Shown here: positions 16,765 through 26,429 of the stretch, in pieces
Position numbering within the stretch: the first letter of the stretch is position 1
Layout: the number at the start of each line of letters is the position of its first letter
Source of the DNA: Thermoanaerobaculia bacterium
GTDB lineage: Bacteria > Acidobacteriota > Thermoanaerobaculia > UBA5066
DNA: 64,000 bases
Direction of reading: 5' to 3'
Assembly: GCA_022071945.1 (NCBI GenBank)
Contig: JAJVIN010000015.1
Span: forward strand, 1 to 64,000
Position numbers and translations under genes: made by a program
Notes under the pieces: generated by a model
The model's input: the letters and a program-made list of their open reading frames with translations, nothing else
The model's database searches: none
What the model was told of the DNA's origin: nothing

Positions 16765-17957
16765 CTCGGATCGGCCCCTTCAAAAAGCCCTTGCTTCCAC
16801 AGATAGCCGAGCTTGTCACCGTCGGCCATGTAGGCGGCCACTTGCGGGTCGTCCTTCGCACGCCGGACCTCGGTGAACCCGCCCTTCTTGACCAGCCAGA
16901 ACGCCTCATCGACCTCGACGGCATTCAAGAAGTCGGGGGAGTGCGTCGAGACGAAGACCTGCCCGCCGCGGGCCGAGTAGCTTCGGAACTCCTCGGCGAG
17001 ATCACTCAGCAGCGCTGGGTAGAGCTGGTTTTCTGGTTCCTCGACACAGAGCAGCGGATGGGGCTTGGGATCCAGCAGGAGAACGAGATAGGCCAGCATT
17101 TTTATAGTTCCATCCGAGACATAGCGGGCCAGAAACGGGTCCTGGAATGAGCCGTCCTGGAACCTGAGCAAGACGCGCCCCTCTTCGGTTACCTTTGAAT
17201 CTACATTCGTGATCCCGGGCACGCGGCTCGCGAGCTTCTCGAGGACTTCCTTGAAGACCTTGGGATGTTGTTTGTGCAGGTACTCGATGACGAGCGAGAG
17301 GTTCTCGCCTTCGCGCGAGAGGTGCTCGGCGTATCCGGCTTCTTGCTCCGGCCGCGCACGGTTGATGTGGAAGTCGGAGAGGTGCCAGTTCTCGATCAGC
17401 GTGCCCAGCGCCACCGCGGCGGGGAATCGTTCGAATTGCGCGAGCCCCTTGATCGCCAGGATGTCCGGACTCCGGAGGGTCTGCTTCTCTCTCTTCAGCT
17501 CGGTCTCGTCGACAACCGAATCCAACTCGTTCGTGACGGCTTCACCAGTTCCCCCGCTGAAGTCAATGAAGTGCCACGGTTGGCCGCCGCTGCCTCGCCG
17601 GTATTTCAGAACCTCGCGCTGGACGACTGGCTTGCCCCCTTCCTCATCTAGCTCGAGCAGATAAGTGATGAGGCTCCATTTCGAACGCCCGAGGTCCGCT
17701 CGGATCTTGAGTTCGATCTCGATGGCTCCTTCGCTTCCACGTGACCGGACCTCCTGGAATCCCCGGCTGCCGCCCAGGCGCCCGAGGGCCGCGGTGACGT
17801 TCGTGGTCATCGCGTCGCGCAGGAACGAGAAGACCGAGAAGAGACTGCTCTTGCCGGTTCCATTCGCCCCGATGAGGACGCAGAAGCCCGGGATATCTCG
17901 CATCTGGACATCGCGGAAGGCCTTGAAATTCCTGAGGCGAATCGATTCAATCTTCAT
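16761..17957 (-). CDS. AAA_15/AAA_21-type ATPase (OLD/SMC-like) embedded in the BREX operon
   Basis: A 398-residue ABC/SMC-class ATPase: MKIESIRLRNFKAFRD start, Walker A IGANGTGKSSL (about 28-38), signature region YVSDGTIKMLAYLVLLL, Walker B LLCVEEPENQLYP, and a D-loop/H-switch VFVSTHSPDFLNAV. This is the stand-alone ATPase type that senses or loads in many two-gene defence systems. It lies between pglX (50 bp upstream) and DUF4276 (ATGA overlap). The ATPase-DUF4276 pair is therefore carried as a unit inside the BREX operon and would be produced together with PglX and PglZ. Whether it is an accessory of BREX or a passenger defence system cannot be told from sequence. Confidence 0.85.
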   Translation of the reverse strand: MKIESIRLRNFKAFRDVQMRDIPGFCVLIGANGTGKSSLFSVFSFLRDAMTTNVTAALGRLGGSRGFQEVRSRGSEGAIEIELKIRADLGRSKWSLITYLLELDEEGGKPVVQREVLKYRRGSGGQPWHFIDFSGGTGEAVTNELDSVVDETELKREKQTLRSPDILAIKGLAQFERFPAAVALGTLIENWHLSDFHINRARPEQEAGYAEHLSREGENLSLVIEYLHKQHPKVFKEVLEKLASRVPGITNVDSKVTEEGRVLLRFQDGSFQDPFLARYVSDGTIKMLAYLVLLLDPKPHPLLCVEEPENQLYPALLSDLAEEFRSYSARGGQVFVSTHSPDFLNAVEVDEAFWLVKKGGFTEVRRAKDDPQVAAYMADGDKLGYLWKQGLFEGADPR

Positions 17958-18007
17958 GGTTACTTCCTCGTGGCGCTTCCAATGCTAGAGCCACGTCGCG
18001 ACCAGGC

Positions 18008-21000
18008 CTATCCAGTATCTGATCCACGAACTGGGGTCTTGCCTCTCCGGCCCGCCTTCGTCGCTCCCCCAGTCACCGGAGCGTCCAGAAGCTCCTTCAG
18101 CGCGGCCTTCACGGCTGGCGACGTCCGTGCCGCGACGAGTTCTGAAATCGGCGTCAGGGGCGTCCTGCGGACGGTCCACTTGCCGTTCGCGCCTTCCTCC
18201 CAGAAGGCCTCTTCGAGCCCGTGGGCAATCGCCAGGCTGCGGTCCATCGCGCACTTCGGGACGACCCGCTCGGGCCAGAGGTGCATCGCCATGTGTGCCC
18301 AGTCGTACTCGCCGGAACAGAGGGAGTCCCATGTCGCCTTCAACTCCTTCTGCCAGGCCCGGTGCTGGGGGACGAGTCGCCAGAGCGGCGCCATCGTCAG
18401 GAGGACGCCGTCATCAAGGCTGGGCTTCCAGAGCGGAACGACGCGGGCGATCTCGTCACGGAAGGCACGCAGTTCTTCCACGAATGATTCCTGGCCGGCG
18501 CTCGCCTTCCGCTGGCTGGCCGTGGGGCTGGGTCCGTGCTCCTGGACGAGCGAGACGCGCTTGCGTTCCTCGTGCTCGAGCTTCGGGGTTACAAGCTCAT
18601 TGAGAAGGTAGAAAAAGGTGTCGGAAGTAACCCGATGCGCATACAACCAGATACAGTAGCGGCCCGCTTCAGAACCCAGCTGCCAATATATTGGCGCAGC
18701 GCGCCGGCTCTTCGAGTAATCGGCTAGATGTCCCGGAAAGAACTTCTTTGTGACCCAGTCGCGCAATGATCGCCCAGCACACAGCCCCTTAGCCAGCTCC
18801 TCGTACCAGATTTGGCCCCATATGCTGCCATCAAATACTCTGTCCATCCGCGCTCGCCAGTCGGCCGAGTGCCAACGGTCCTCCACCAACACGCCCCGTT
18901 CCTCTGTCGTACGTTCGTCTGCAAGTGTGCTGCCCCACGGCAACGTACATTCAAACGGATCAACCTCCCGTGGCAGACAATCCGGCTCCTGCAGCCAGCT
19001 TCTGCTCCATCTCGAAATCGCGGTGCCGAACGCCAGACTGAAGACTCGTCGTGCGTACTCTTCCCTGAGAGCCAGATCTTCTGTGAGGAGTTCCTTCCAT
19101 ACCGCCCCAACTGACCGGCAGTTAGCCTGCATTAGGTGGCAGAGCAGATCTAGCTTCCTGCTTCCGAAATACGCCTTCTTGACGATGTACCGCTTACTTC
19201 CGAGCCGCTGCTGCGCAAGATCAACCAGCTCTTGCCAACCCAGCGAGCAGAGCTTGTTGGCATGCGATCTCTCCAGCACGACTTCAGGATATGACGCTGG
19301 TTGGCATCCCTCAGCTCGATCCAGTTCGCGCCTTACTTCATAACCCACAGCTCCCGACGAGAGAATCGCGAGTTCCAGCTCATGCGATACCTCGGCCAAC
19401 TCTACGGAACGATCGATCTCCCGCTCACCCCAGCGAACTGCCGATTCCTCAAGATCACCTCTCGGCGCAATGGTGCTCGGCTCGAAAATGGAAGCAGTCT
19501 CGTCTTCTCGGAAACGACCTGCGGATAGCTGGATCATCCGAGCAACCAACTCTGGGGCCCGCGCGGAACTTGGCAACCACGGGACCACTCCCACCGAAGT
19601 CGCCGTCTGATTTCGCGCAGCCGTACCAGAGAGTGAACTGTCGCCCAGACCCAACGTGAGTTCCATCACGTATCGGGCGAGGCGCGTGTTGAACAATCCG
19701 CAAGCGAAGAGTACTTTGTCATCTTCAAACGGGAAGACGCCCCATCCACCATTCGTGATCACAGCGCCTCGTGGCAGAGGCCTAAGGCAGAAAGCGCTCG
19801 TCGTACGCATCGGGTAGGTAAGGCCACCGACGAAGTAGAACTCTTCGTTGAAGATCCGTTTCCCGGCATTTCCGTGCCGTTCGGTCACAGCGGCGCGCAA
19901 CTCTTCGGCATCCCGAAACCAATTGGCAACCAGATGCACATCATCGTAGTAAGGACTGTACTCGCCGCCCTTGGCAAAGCGAACCCATCGGCTGTCAAAA
20001 GTGTGGCGGAGATAGAATTGGCGAGCGTCGTTACGAGAGCCCCTGTGGTCAATGGCAAGTATCTCCTCGCGGGGTACTTCCCACGTTAATCGAACGAACC
20101 GAAAGTTATCTTCGGTACTCACACCGCCGCAGACGACTCCTCCCGCCACTTGATACTGCTGGAATTGGGTGAGAAGCTGCCGGACGCTCTCCGGCACCCA
20201 GTAACAAATGGCTCCTTCAGGCATCTTTCGAAAGTCTTCCTGAGCCCAGGTGAATACGCGCTTTCTTTCATCGCCTGATCTCTCGTCAAGAACGAGATGT
20301 CTTAGAGCACTTTCCTTGTCTGTCTCCTCCAATACGGAATAGGCTTGTAGCTTGTTCGTGGGAGACCCACCGGACCGTTGCCTGACCACATATGCGGCGG
20401 CCTCCACGACCGCGTCAAGCACGCCGTAACCTAAGTCGGCAATCCCCGTAACTACATAGTCGCCTGTGAGATATCGGTCGCGCCACCCGTGATAGGAAGT
20501 CGTAAACAAGCACGTCCGCGTCGTGAGCGCTCCCAGAGCACCGTTTTGGAATAGGTTATCGGCCCAGCGACCCACGAATGCCGTCGCAAGGTCATTCTTC
20601 CCGAGCGAGTCCTTATGATCGAGATATTCCTGCCCTCTGGACGTTGAACTACCAAAGGGTGGATTCATGACGACCACGTCGTATCTCTGCCTCACAACGT
20701 CGACTAGTGCCATTCCCTGCGCTGCATCACCTGCGAACAGTCGGCGGCGAACTCTCGCCCCTCCTCCTGCGGACTCCGCGAACTCCCGCAGGGCGTCGAG
20801 AAGCAACTCCTCCGCCTGGTCGAAGAAGGTGCCATCGTCGATCCGCGAGAAGTCCTTGTCACTGGGAACGGTGTAGATGTCGAGCCCGAGCGGGTTGTCC
20901 CTCCGCTGCCTCTCATAGTCTTCCCGCGCCTTCCTGATCGCCTCGCTCAGCGTCCGCTCGACCTGCAGGAGCGTCCCCAGTTCCCCGGCGAGACGCATCT

Positions 21001-22279
21001 CACTGACCATCTTCTTGAAGAGATCGCCCATGAGCGGCGGATTCAGAGTCGCGGCGAACTCGTCGACGAGGGTGGCGTCGCCCGGCATTGGCTCGGCCAC
21101 GATGATATGGGTCCGCGTGATCCGGGGCCGCTGCCCCGCTGGGATTCCCAGTTCTTTCCACGCCCGCTGGGCCCGCAGCCAGAGCGCCAGCGCGGCAATC
21201 TGGGTACAGCGCGGGTCGATGTCCACGCCGTGGAGGTTGTGCTCGAGAATCAGCGCTGGCACGGCCCGGAAAAGGGCGTCGAGGTCGGGATAGTCATCGC
21301 GGAGCGTCCGCCCCGTGCTGACCCGCCGCGCGGCCCCTAGGTCTGCCCAGGCTTCTTCATAGATGACAAGGAACAGGTCGAACGCGTAAAGCAGGAAATG
21401 GCCCGAACCGCACGCCGGGTCGAGGAGCTTGAGGTCTCTAGGGTCCTTCTTCGCTCTGGGACCGAGGCTCTCGGCATCCCGCACGAGGAAGTCGCACCGT
21501 TCGGCGATGCGCGTTCCGCCCTCCCCCATCATCTCGATCCAGATCCGGGCGAGGGTGTTCTCCGTCAAGAAGCGGACGACGTAGCGGGGGGTGAAGAACT
21601 GGTTACGGACCGCGAGTTCACGACTGTTACGCGGGGCCTGCGAGGCGTCGCGCATGGCGCGGCGCTCGTCGCCACTGTTGAAGTACTGGTAGACCCATCC
21701 GATGGTCTCGTCCTCGCCCCAGACGGAGGCGAGTTCGGGAGCGTTGAAGACGGCGAGCAGCTCCTCGAAGGCCGTCCGGCGCGGCCAGAGAACCGCGGAA
21801 GGATCGCGGCGGTCAAAGAGCACCTTGATCTCGGTGGAGAGTTCGTCAAAGAGGCATTCCAGGTAGAGCCGGTAGCCCTCCCCGCCGGGCAAGAGCGCAA
21901 CCCCGGGAGCGAGGCCCGTGAACTCGCGGTATCCGCTCGACTGTTCGCCCTTGCTGACGCACTCCTGGGCGAGTCCGCGCGCCTCGATCATCTTGAGTGC
22001 GGCGAAGCGGTTGACGGCCGTGAAGGCGGCGTCGCGCAGGTACGAGTCGACCGCCTCGGCCGGCTTCATCCCTGTGGCTCGACGGTGGTCGATTGCGGCG
22101 GCGATCCGTTCCCGGAGGGCGTGCTGGCGTGGGGAGAGGTGCGGCCCGCCTTTCGGGGGCACGACTCCCGAGAGGCGAACGTCGAACGTCCCCTCGAGCT
22201 GCTCGGTGAGGTCGCTCTCGAGGATGCGGCGGGCCTTCTGGGTGGCCCGCTCGATGGCGTTGCGGGTGTCTTTGTCCAT
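18008..22279 (-). CDS. pglX: BREX PglX, adenine-specific DNA methyltransferase
   Basis: A 1,423-residue protein, starting at MDKDTRNAIERATQKARRIL; in-frame codons upstream run into brxC and are less likely. SAM-binding motif I LLDPACGSGHFLLYAF lies near residue 290 and catalytic motif IV VVMNPPFG near 540, giving a gamma-class N6-adenine methyltransferase. NQFFTPRYVVRFLTENTLARIW is the usual PglX segment before motif I. The long C-terminal part would recognise the target site. PglX marks host DNA at an asymmetric site so that BREX spares it. It is somewhat longer than typical type I PglX (about 1,200). GC content dips in the middle third (about 18.6-20.6 kb), where rarer codons appear, suggesting a recombined target-recognition region. 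Confidence 0.93.
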   Translation of the reverse strand: MDKDTRNAIERATQKARRILESDLTEQLEGTFDVRLSGVVPPKGGPHLSPRQHALRERIAAAIDHRRATGMKPAEAVDSYLRDAAFTAVNRFAALKMIEARGLAQECVSKGEQSSGYREFTGLAPGVALLPGGEGYRLYLECLFDELSTEIKVLFDRRDPSAVLWPRRTAFEELLAVFNAPELASVWGEDETIGWVYQYFNSGDERRAMRDASQAPRNSRELAVRNQFFTPRYVVRFLTENTLARIWIEMMGEGGTRIAERCDFLVRDAESLGPRAKKDPRDLKLLDPACGSGHFLLYAFDLFLVIYEEAWADLGAARRVSTGRTLRDDYPDLDALFRAVPALILEHNLHGVDIDPRCTQIAALALWLRAQRAWKELGIPAGQRPRITRTHIIVAEPMPGDATLVDEFAATLNPPLMGDLFKKMVSEMRLAGELGTLLQVERTLSEAIRKAREDYERQRRDNPLGLDIYTVPSDKDFSRIDDGTFFDQAEELLLDALREFAESAGGGARVRRRLFAGDAAQGMALVDVVRQRYDVVVMNPPFGSSTSRGQEYLDHKDSLGKNDLATAFVGRWADNLFQNGALGALTTRTCLFTTSYHGWRDRYLTGDYVVTGIADLGYGVLDAVVEAAAYVVRQRSGGSPTNKLQAYSVLEETDKESALRHLVLDERSGDERKRVFTWAQEDFRKMPEGAICYWVPESVRQLLTQFQQYQVAGGVVCGGVSTEDNFRFVRLTWEVPREEILAIDHRGSRNDARQFYLRHTFDSRWVRFAKGGEYSPYYDDVHLVANWFRDAEELRAAVTERHGNAGKRIFNEEFYFVGGLTYPMRTTSAFCLRPLPRGAVITNGGWGVFPFEDDKVLFACGLFNTRLARYVMELTLGLGDSSLSGTAARNQTATSVGVVPWLPSSARAPELVARMIQLSAGRFREDETASIFEPSTIAPRGDLEESAVRWGEREIDRSVELAEVSHELELAILSSGAVGYEVRRELDRAEGCQPASYPEVVLERSHANKLCSLGWQELVDLAQQRLGSKRYIVKKAYFGSRKLDLLCHLMQANCRSVGAVWKELLTEDLALREEYARRVFSLAFGTAISRWSRSWLQEPDCLPREVDPFECTLPWGSTLADERTTEERGVLVEDRWHSADWRARMDRVFDGSIWGQIWYEELAKGLCAGRSLRDWVTKKFFPGHLADYSKSRRAAPIYWQLGSEAGRYCIWLYAHRVTSDTFFYLLNELVTPKLEHEERKRVSLVQEHGPSPTASQRKASAGQESFVEELRAFRDEIARVVPLWKPSLDDGVLLTMAPLWRLVPQHRAWQKELKATWDSLCSGEYDWAHMAMHLWPERVVPKCAMDRSLAIAHGLEEAFWEEGANGKWTVRRTPLTPISELVAARTSPAVKAALKELLDAPVTGGATKAGRRGKTPVRGSDTG

Positions 22280-22287
22280 CCCGCTCC

Positions 22288-25200
22288 CTACACCACCACG
22301 ATCTTCTTCCCGGCCCCGATGAGCCGGGAGCACTCTTCTCGAATTCCGGTGAGGGCCGCCTCGAGCTGTTCCTCGGTCTCGATTCCGGAACCGAAATAGC
22401 CTCCCAGCCGGATCGTCGCGAGACGGTCGCCCTCGACGAGACGCCGGACTTCCGCCACGGCGGCCTTCAGGCGCACCTCGCAGGCTTCTCGTTCGGAGCG
22501 GAGTTGCGGAATGGGGACGGCCGGATCACATGGCGAGGCTCCCTGGCGGAGTGGCCCCTCGATTCGGGTGCGCTGGTCTTCATCCAGGTCTTCCCAGCCG
22601 GGAGTCTCTCCGAGTTTTGCAATCGCCTTTGCGTAGGACTCGATGCGCGACTGCTGAGCGGCTTCCCGGCGGCCCTTGTACTCGGCTTCCAGCGCCTTCG
22701 TCTGCTGTTCGATGGCCGGAAACTCCTTGAAGAAGGTCTCCCGTTCGAGGAGGTCCGCGAGGCTCTCGGCCCTGGCCGGCAATTCTTCCGGCAGCTCGGC
22801 TTCGATCTTCAAGAAGGGCCAGAGGACGGACCGGGCACGACGGGCGCGCTCGAGAAGTGCAAGGTGGCTCTCCGTGAGGGCGTGCTCGATCTCGGCTCCG
22901 CGCTTGATCGCATCCTTCAGTGTTTTGTGGCACGTGTTGAATGTCGAGACGGCCTGCTCGTCGCTCCCCCGAAGGATGGCCTTCATCTGTCCCAGAGCGG
23001 AATCCAGCACTTGCCAGCCAGGGAGCTGCCCAGCGCGGAGCTGGCCGAAGGCCGAGGCCACGGTTTCCTCGTGACGCGCGACTTCACGCCGGAGGTCAGC
23101 CACTAGGGGGACCGCGGCCAGCTCGGTAACCTCCACGCCAAACGTGTCTCGGAACGACTGAGCCGCTCGAGCCAGCTCGGCGAAGTCGATCCCTTTCTTG
23201 GGACGGAAGGCGGCAGCGCGGAAGAAGTTGTTGTTGCTGAAGGTCTCTTTCGCCTCGGGGCCGTTGGCGGCGTCGAACGATTGACCCTTGCTCGTGGCCG
23301 CGATCTTCCCGGCCCGCAAAAGGCAGAGAACAAACAGGCGGACGGCTTCGAAGTCCCAACCGAACGGTTCTTCGGCGAGTTTCTCGGCCAGCCACCGTCC
23401 GCTTGCCGTCTCGCCGTAGGCCGCTCGCTCCTCGATCCGTCGAAGGACCTCCGCCAGCGGCCCGTCATCGAGCCGGAACACGTTCTTCCCCTTTTCAATT
23501 CTCAAGAGGTGGAGCGCGGCGAAAACCGCAGGCAATCCGTTGAGGGTTTCGGCAACCAGAAGGGCGTCGAGGGCCCTCTTCAGGTCGGATGTCTTGGCGG
23601 CGGCTTCCTTGAACCGCTCGAAAAGTTCTGGCAGAACGGCAGCGAGGATCTCGCCGGCAGTCTTGCCAACGTCGCTCGCTCCAGGGCTCGGGCTCCGGTC
23701 ATTGCCCCGGAAACTCACAGAGCCCGAAAGGAACGCCGCACGCAAGAGGCGGCGAAGCTCATCCAGGTGGCGCTTCTGGCGCTGCTTTTCTTCTGAGATC
23801 AGGGCGCCCTGGTCCTGGGTCCGGGCCTCGCGCTCCTTTCGCTCGATCAACTCCCGGGACCGGAACAACTCCACGGTCTCGCGGTCGATGGCATCGGAGA
23901 GGCCCACCGCCCAGAAGACGCTCCGGCGTTCCTCCCGGCTTCGCTGGCGGAGTTCCTCGGAGAGCGCTCCCAGAGCCTTGCTGTCGTCGGCGAGGTGGAT
24001 GTGAAAAAGGAGGTCTCCATCCTGGATCACCCGCCCGTGGACAGCCAATCCGGCTTTGAATGCCTTCGTTTCGAGGAAAGTGTGGGAGGGCTGGGGCTGC
24101 CAGAAGCTCGAGATCACCTCTGAATGGAGCCTATGGATGTCTCCGGGCTTGGGGCTGAGGCCTATCCGGGTCCGTTCCCAGTCGTCTTCGGCCGGAGTCG
24201 GGATGCGGTAGCCGTCGTCCCCGTGCCGAACGAGGTGAGCCGACTCGAGTTCTCGAAGGGCTTCCTTGACAGATGCGAGCTGAGAGTCGGCCGTGACGGA
24301 GGGGTGGAGCGTGGCGGCAATGTTTTCGGCCGTCCGGTGAACGCTGCGGACGTACTGGAGAAGGCAAATCGCCTTTGCAACGGACTGGGCAAACGGGTGG
24401 TCGACGGTGCGAGGGATCGAGGCAATCTTGGCTCGCACTTCGGAGCCGATGTTTCCTTCCACGAGGTCGTAGACCTGGTCGAGACGGGCGAGGGTCCCGA
24501 CGGACTGGTCCGCAAGGTTCACGGCCGGATTGATGAGAATTTGCTGGGCGAGCTTGATGATCGTCCGGTTGGCGCCTCCGACGTGCCGACCTGCCCCGCC
24601 CTGAGTCCTGAGGCCCGAAACGACCTGGATGATGAGGTCGATGTGGTACGGGAGCAGGGGGTAGAGGTCCACGAAGGCGTCTCGCGTCAACTCGGGGAGG
24701 CGAATGTCGGCCGAGAGGCGGGTGCTGCCAGCAAGCCGCCCCCGGTGGTCATCGAAGAGCTTTCCGAGGGCGGCCTGGGCGGCGGCATTCTTGGTGAGGA
24801 CGCGGCGGCTCGTCACTTCCGAGATGTCGGAGGGTTCGAGGTGGACCTGCTGGGGAAAGCGGTCCATTAGTCGTGCAAGCTCGATCTTCTTGTCGTCCAG
24901 GCCGCTGACGAGCTGGTCGAGCTTCTCTTGCGAGGTCACAACTACCCAGTGCTTGCCGCGCCCCTTGACCCCGAGGTTCTGAACGACGGCCTGGAGGTCG
25001 AGCATCTTCTGGACGTCCCGCGCGACGAACTGGCCGACCTCGTCCACAACGAAGAGCAGGGTCTGTCCCGGGCGGCGCCGTTTCATCAACTCGGTGGCCC
25101 GCTCCGCCAGCTTGCCAGGGGTGATGTCCGCCTTGTCTTTGACAGCCTTCACCCAGGAGTCCGCCATCGGGTAGGTGGCTGGGTCCAGCGTGTGGAGCAC

Positions 25201-25839
25201 CCGGCTCGCCTCACTCAGCGCGAAGGCGACTTTCCCCTTCTCCTCGTTCCAGCTCTTTCGGAAGATCCGTTCGTACTCCGCCTCGAAACGGGGAAGTTCC
25301 CCTTTCTCCTCGAGAGCGATCTCCATCTCGGAGAGGTCGAGGTCCTTGGAGTAGCCGAGGCTCTGGAGGAAGAGGCGATACATGATCTCGGTGAGGGTCT
25401 GGTTGCCGCTCTTGATGCCCCGGTCGGTCGAGACGTCGAAGATCACGGCGTGGGTCGGGATCTTCTCGGCGATGGTCTTGAGGAGGACTCTGATCTTGTT
25501 GTCGCCCGTCCTTTCGGCGAACTTCTCTCCGGCCCGGCCGCCCGCGATGGGACGATCCGAGAGAGCGAGGCCCAGGATCTTGGCGAAGCTCGATTTGCCC
25601 GAGCCAAAGAATCCCGAAACCCAGACGGCGATCCCTTCGTGGGGTTTCGCGGGTGTCTCGGCGTACTTCTCGACGACGTCGGTGTAGTGCCGGCGGATGG
25701 CATCGGTCACGACGTACTCGGCGATCTCATCGTGGAGGATCTGATCGTCCGTCTGGTCGACCTTGATGACTTCCTCGATCCGGCGCCGGATGTCGCTGGC
25801 AAACAGAGCGCCGATGGAACCAAGTGCAGGAGTCGTCAT
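22288..25839 (-). CDS. brxC: BREX BrxC, large P-loop ATPase
   Basis: A 1,183-residue BrxC. The N-terminal ATPase has Walker A VSGFFGSGKSSFAKIL (about 73-88) and Walker B LLFVVDEVGQFV (about 260-271); DVSTDRGIKSGNQTLTEIMYRLFLQ and LYPLLPYHIDLI are characteristic blocks. Extended helical, partly coiled-coil segments fill the C-terminal half (Glu/Arg/Lys-rich, about 640-1,150). BrxC is essential in characterised type I BREX systems and forms ATP-dependent assemblies with other Brx proteins. It starts 14 bp after the brxB stop and ends 8 bp before pglX, as expected in the conserved order. Confidence 0.92.
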   Translation of the reverse strand: MTTPALGSIGALFASDIRRRIEEVIKVDQTDDQILHDEIAEYVVTDAIRRHYTDVVEKYAETPAKPHEGIAVWVSGFFGSGKSSFAKILGLALSDRPIAGGRAGEKFAERTGDNKIRVLLKTIAEKIPTHAVIFDVSTDRGIKSGNQTLTEIMYRLFLQSLGYSKDLDLSEMEIALEEKGELPRFEAEYERIFRKSWNEEKGKVAFALSEASRVLHTLDPATYPMADSWVKAVKDKADITPGKLAERATELMKRRRPGQTLLFVVDEVGQFVARDVQKMLDLQAVVQNLGVKGRGKHWVVVTSQEKLDQLVSGLDDKKIELARLMDRFPQQVHLEPSDISEVTSRRVLTKNAAAQAALGKLFDDHRGRLAGSTRLSADIRLPELTRDAFVDLYPLLPYHIDLIIQVVSGLRTQGGAGRHVGGANRTIIKLAQQILINPAVNLADQSVGTLARLDQVYDLVEGNIGSEVRAKIASIPRTVDHPFAQSVAKAICLLQYVRSVHRTAENIAATLHPSVTADSQLASVKEALRELESAHLVRHGDDGYRIPTPAEDDWERTRIGLSPKPGDIHRLHSEVISSFWQPQPSHTFLETKAFKAGLAVHGRVIQDGDLLFHIHLADDSKALGALSEELRQRSREERRSVFWAVGLSDAIDRETVELFRSRELIERKEREARTQDQGALISEEKQRQKRHLDELRRLLRAAFLSGSVSFRGNDRSPSPGASDVGKTAGEILAAVLPELFERFKEAAAKTSDLKRALDALLVAETLNGLPAVFAALHLLRIEKGKNVFRLDDGPLAEVLRRIEERAAYGETASGRWLAEKLAEEPFGWDFEAVRLFVLCLLRAGKIAATSKGQSFDAANGPEAKETFSNNNFFRAAAFRPKKGIDFAELARAAQSFRDTFGVEVTELAAVPLVADLRREVARHEETVASAFGQLRAGQLPGWQVLDSALGQMKAILRGSDEQAVSTFNTCHKTLKDAIKRGAEIEHALTESHLALLERARRARSVLWPFLKIEAELPEELPARAESLADLLERETFFKEFPAIEQQTKALEAEYKGRREAAQQSRIESYAKAIAKLGETPGWEDLDEDQRTRIEGPLRQGASPCDPAVPIPQLRSEREACEVRLKAAVAEVRRLVEGDRLATIRLGGYFGSGIETEEQLEAALTGIREECSRLIGAGKKIVVV

Positions 25840-25853
25840 TTCTTAGAGTCCCT

Positions 25854-26429
25854 TCAGAGGATCTTCGGCCGGTAGTTGTGTTCGGCGTCGAGAACGCCCA
25901 TGAATCGAAGGCCCGCGGCGCCATCCAGGACGCCGGGATAGAAAAGGATCGCAGGGACGCTCACTTGCCCCTTCAGCTGCTCGAGGAGCGAGAAGGTGCG
26001 ATACGCCGGGAAGAGCGAGCCCGTTCGAAGGACGAAAACAATGTCCTGGAGCGGATCGGGTTCTTCTGGAAGACGGCGGGCGACGAGATCGACGAGGGGT
26101 TCGTATTCCGAGAGCACGGCGTGGATCGTCTCGACGAGCGTCTCGACTCCCTGTTCCCGCTCCGCGGCGATCCAGTCCTCGAGAGGCCGCTGCGAGCGGA
26201 GGGCCTCTTCGAGACACTCGGCAAGGGAGATCCGCGAGACTCGCTTTCCCTTCTGGCTGAGCCGGGTCTCGAGCAACCTCACCTGTTTTCGCAGTTCCAG
26301 CTCGTCTTCCGGGTCGTACCGGAAGATGGCGTAGGGCATGTCGTGGTAGGCGCTGAGGCGCGGGCGGGGATCCGGTAGCTCGAGGATCGGCTCGAGGACG
26401 GTCTTGATCCGGTGTTCGAGATTGCTCAT
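25854..26429 (-). CDS. brxB: BREX BrxB (DUF1788)
   Basis: A 191-residue DUF1788 protein, starting at MSNLEHRIKTVLEPIL with an ATGA overlap to brxA. Conserved segments are MPYAIFRYDPEDELELRKQV, RVSRISLAECLEEAL, FVLRTGSLFPAYRTFSLLEQL and VPAILFYPGVLDGAAGLRFM; the FLLRxGxxxPxxR...LLxxLxGxxxxPxxLFYPG pattern is diagnostic. BrxB is an NTPase-associated core BREX protein of unknown activity. Its place between brxA and brxC is the standard order. Confidence 0.92.
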   Translation of the reverse strand: MSNLEHRIKTVLEPILELPDPRPRLSAYHDMPYAIFRYDPEDELELRKQVRLLETRLSQKGKRVSRISLAECLEEALRSQRPLEDWIAAEREQGVETLVETIHAVLSEYEPLVDLVARRLPEEPDPLQDIVFVLRTGSLFPAYRTFSLLEQLKGQVSVPAILFYPGVLDGAAGLRFMGVLDAEHNYRPKIL

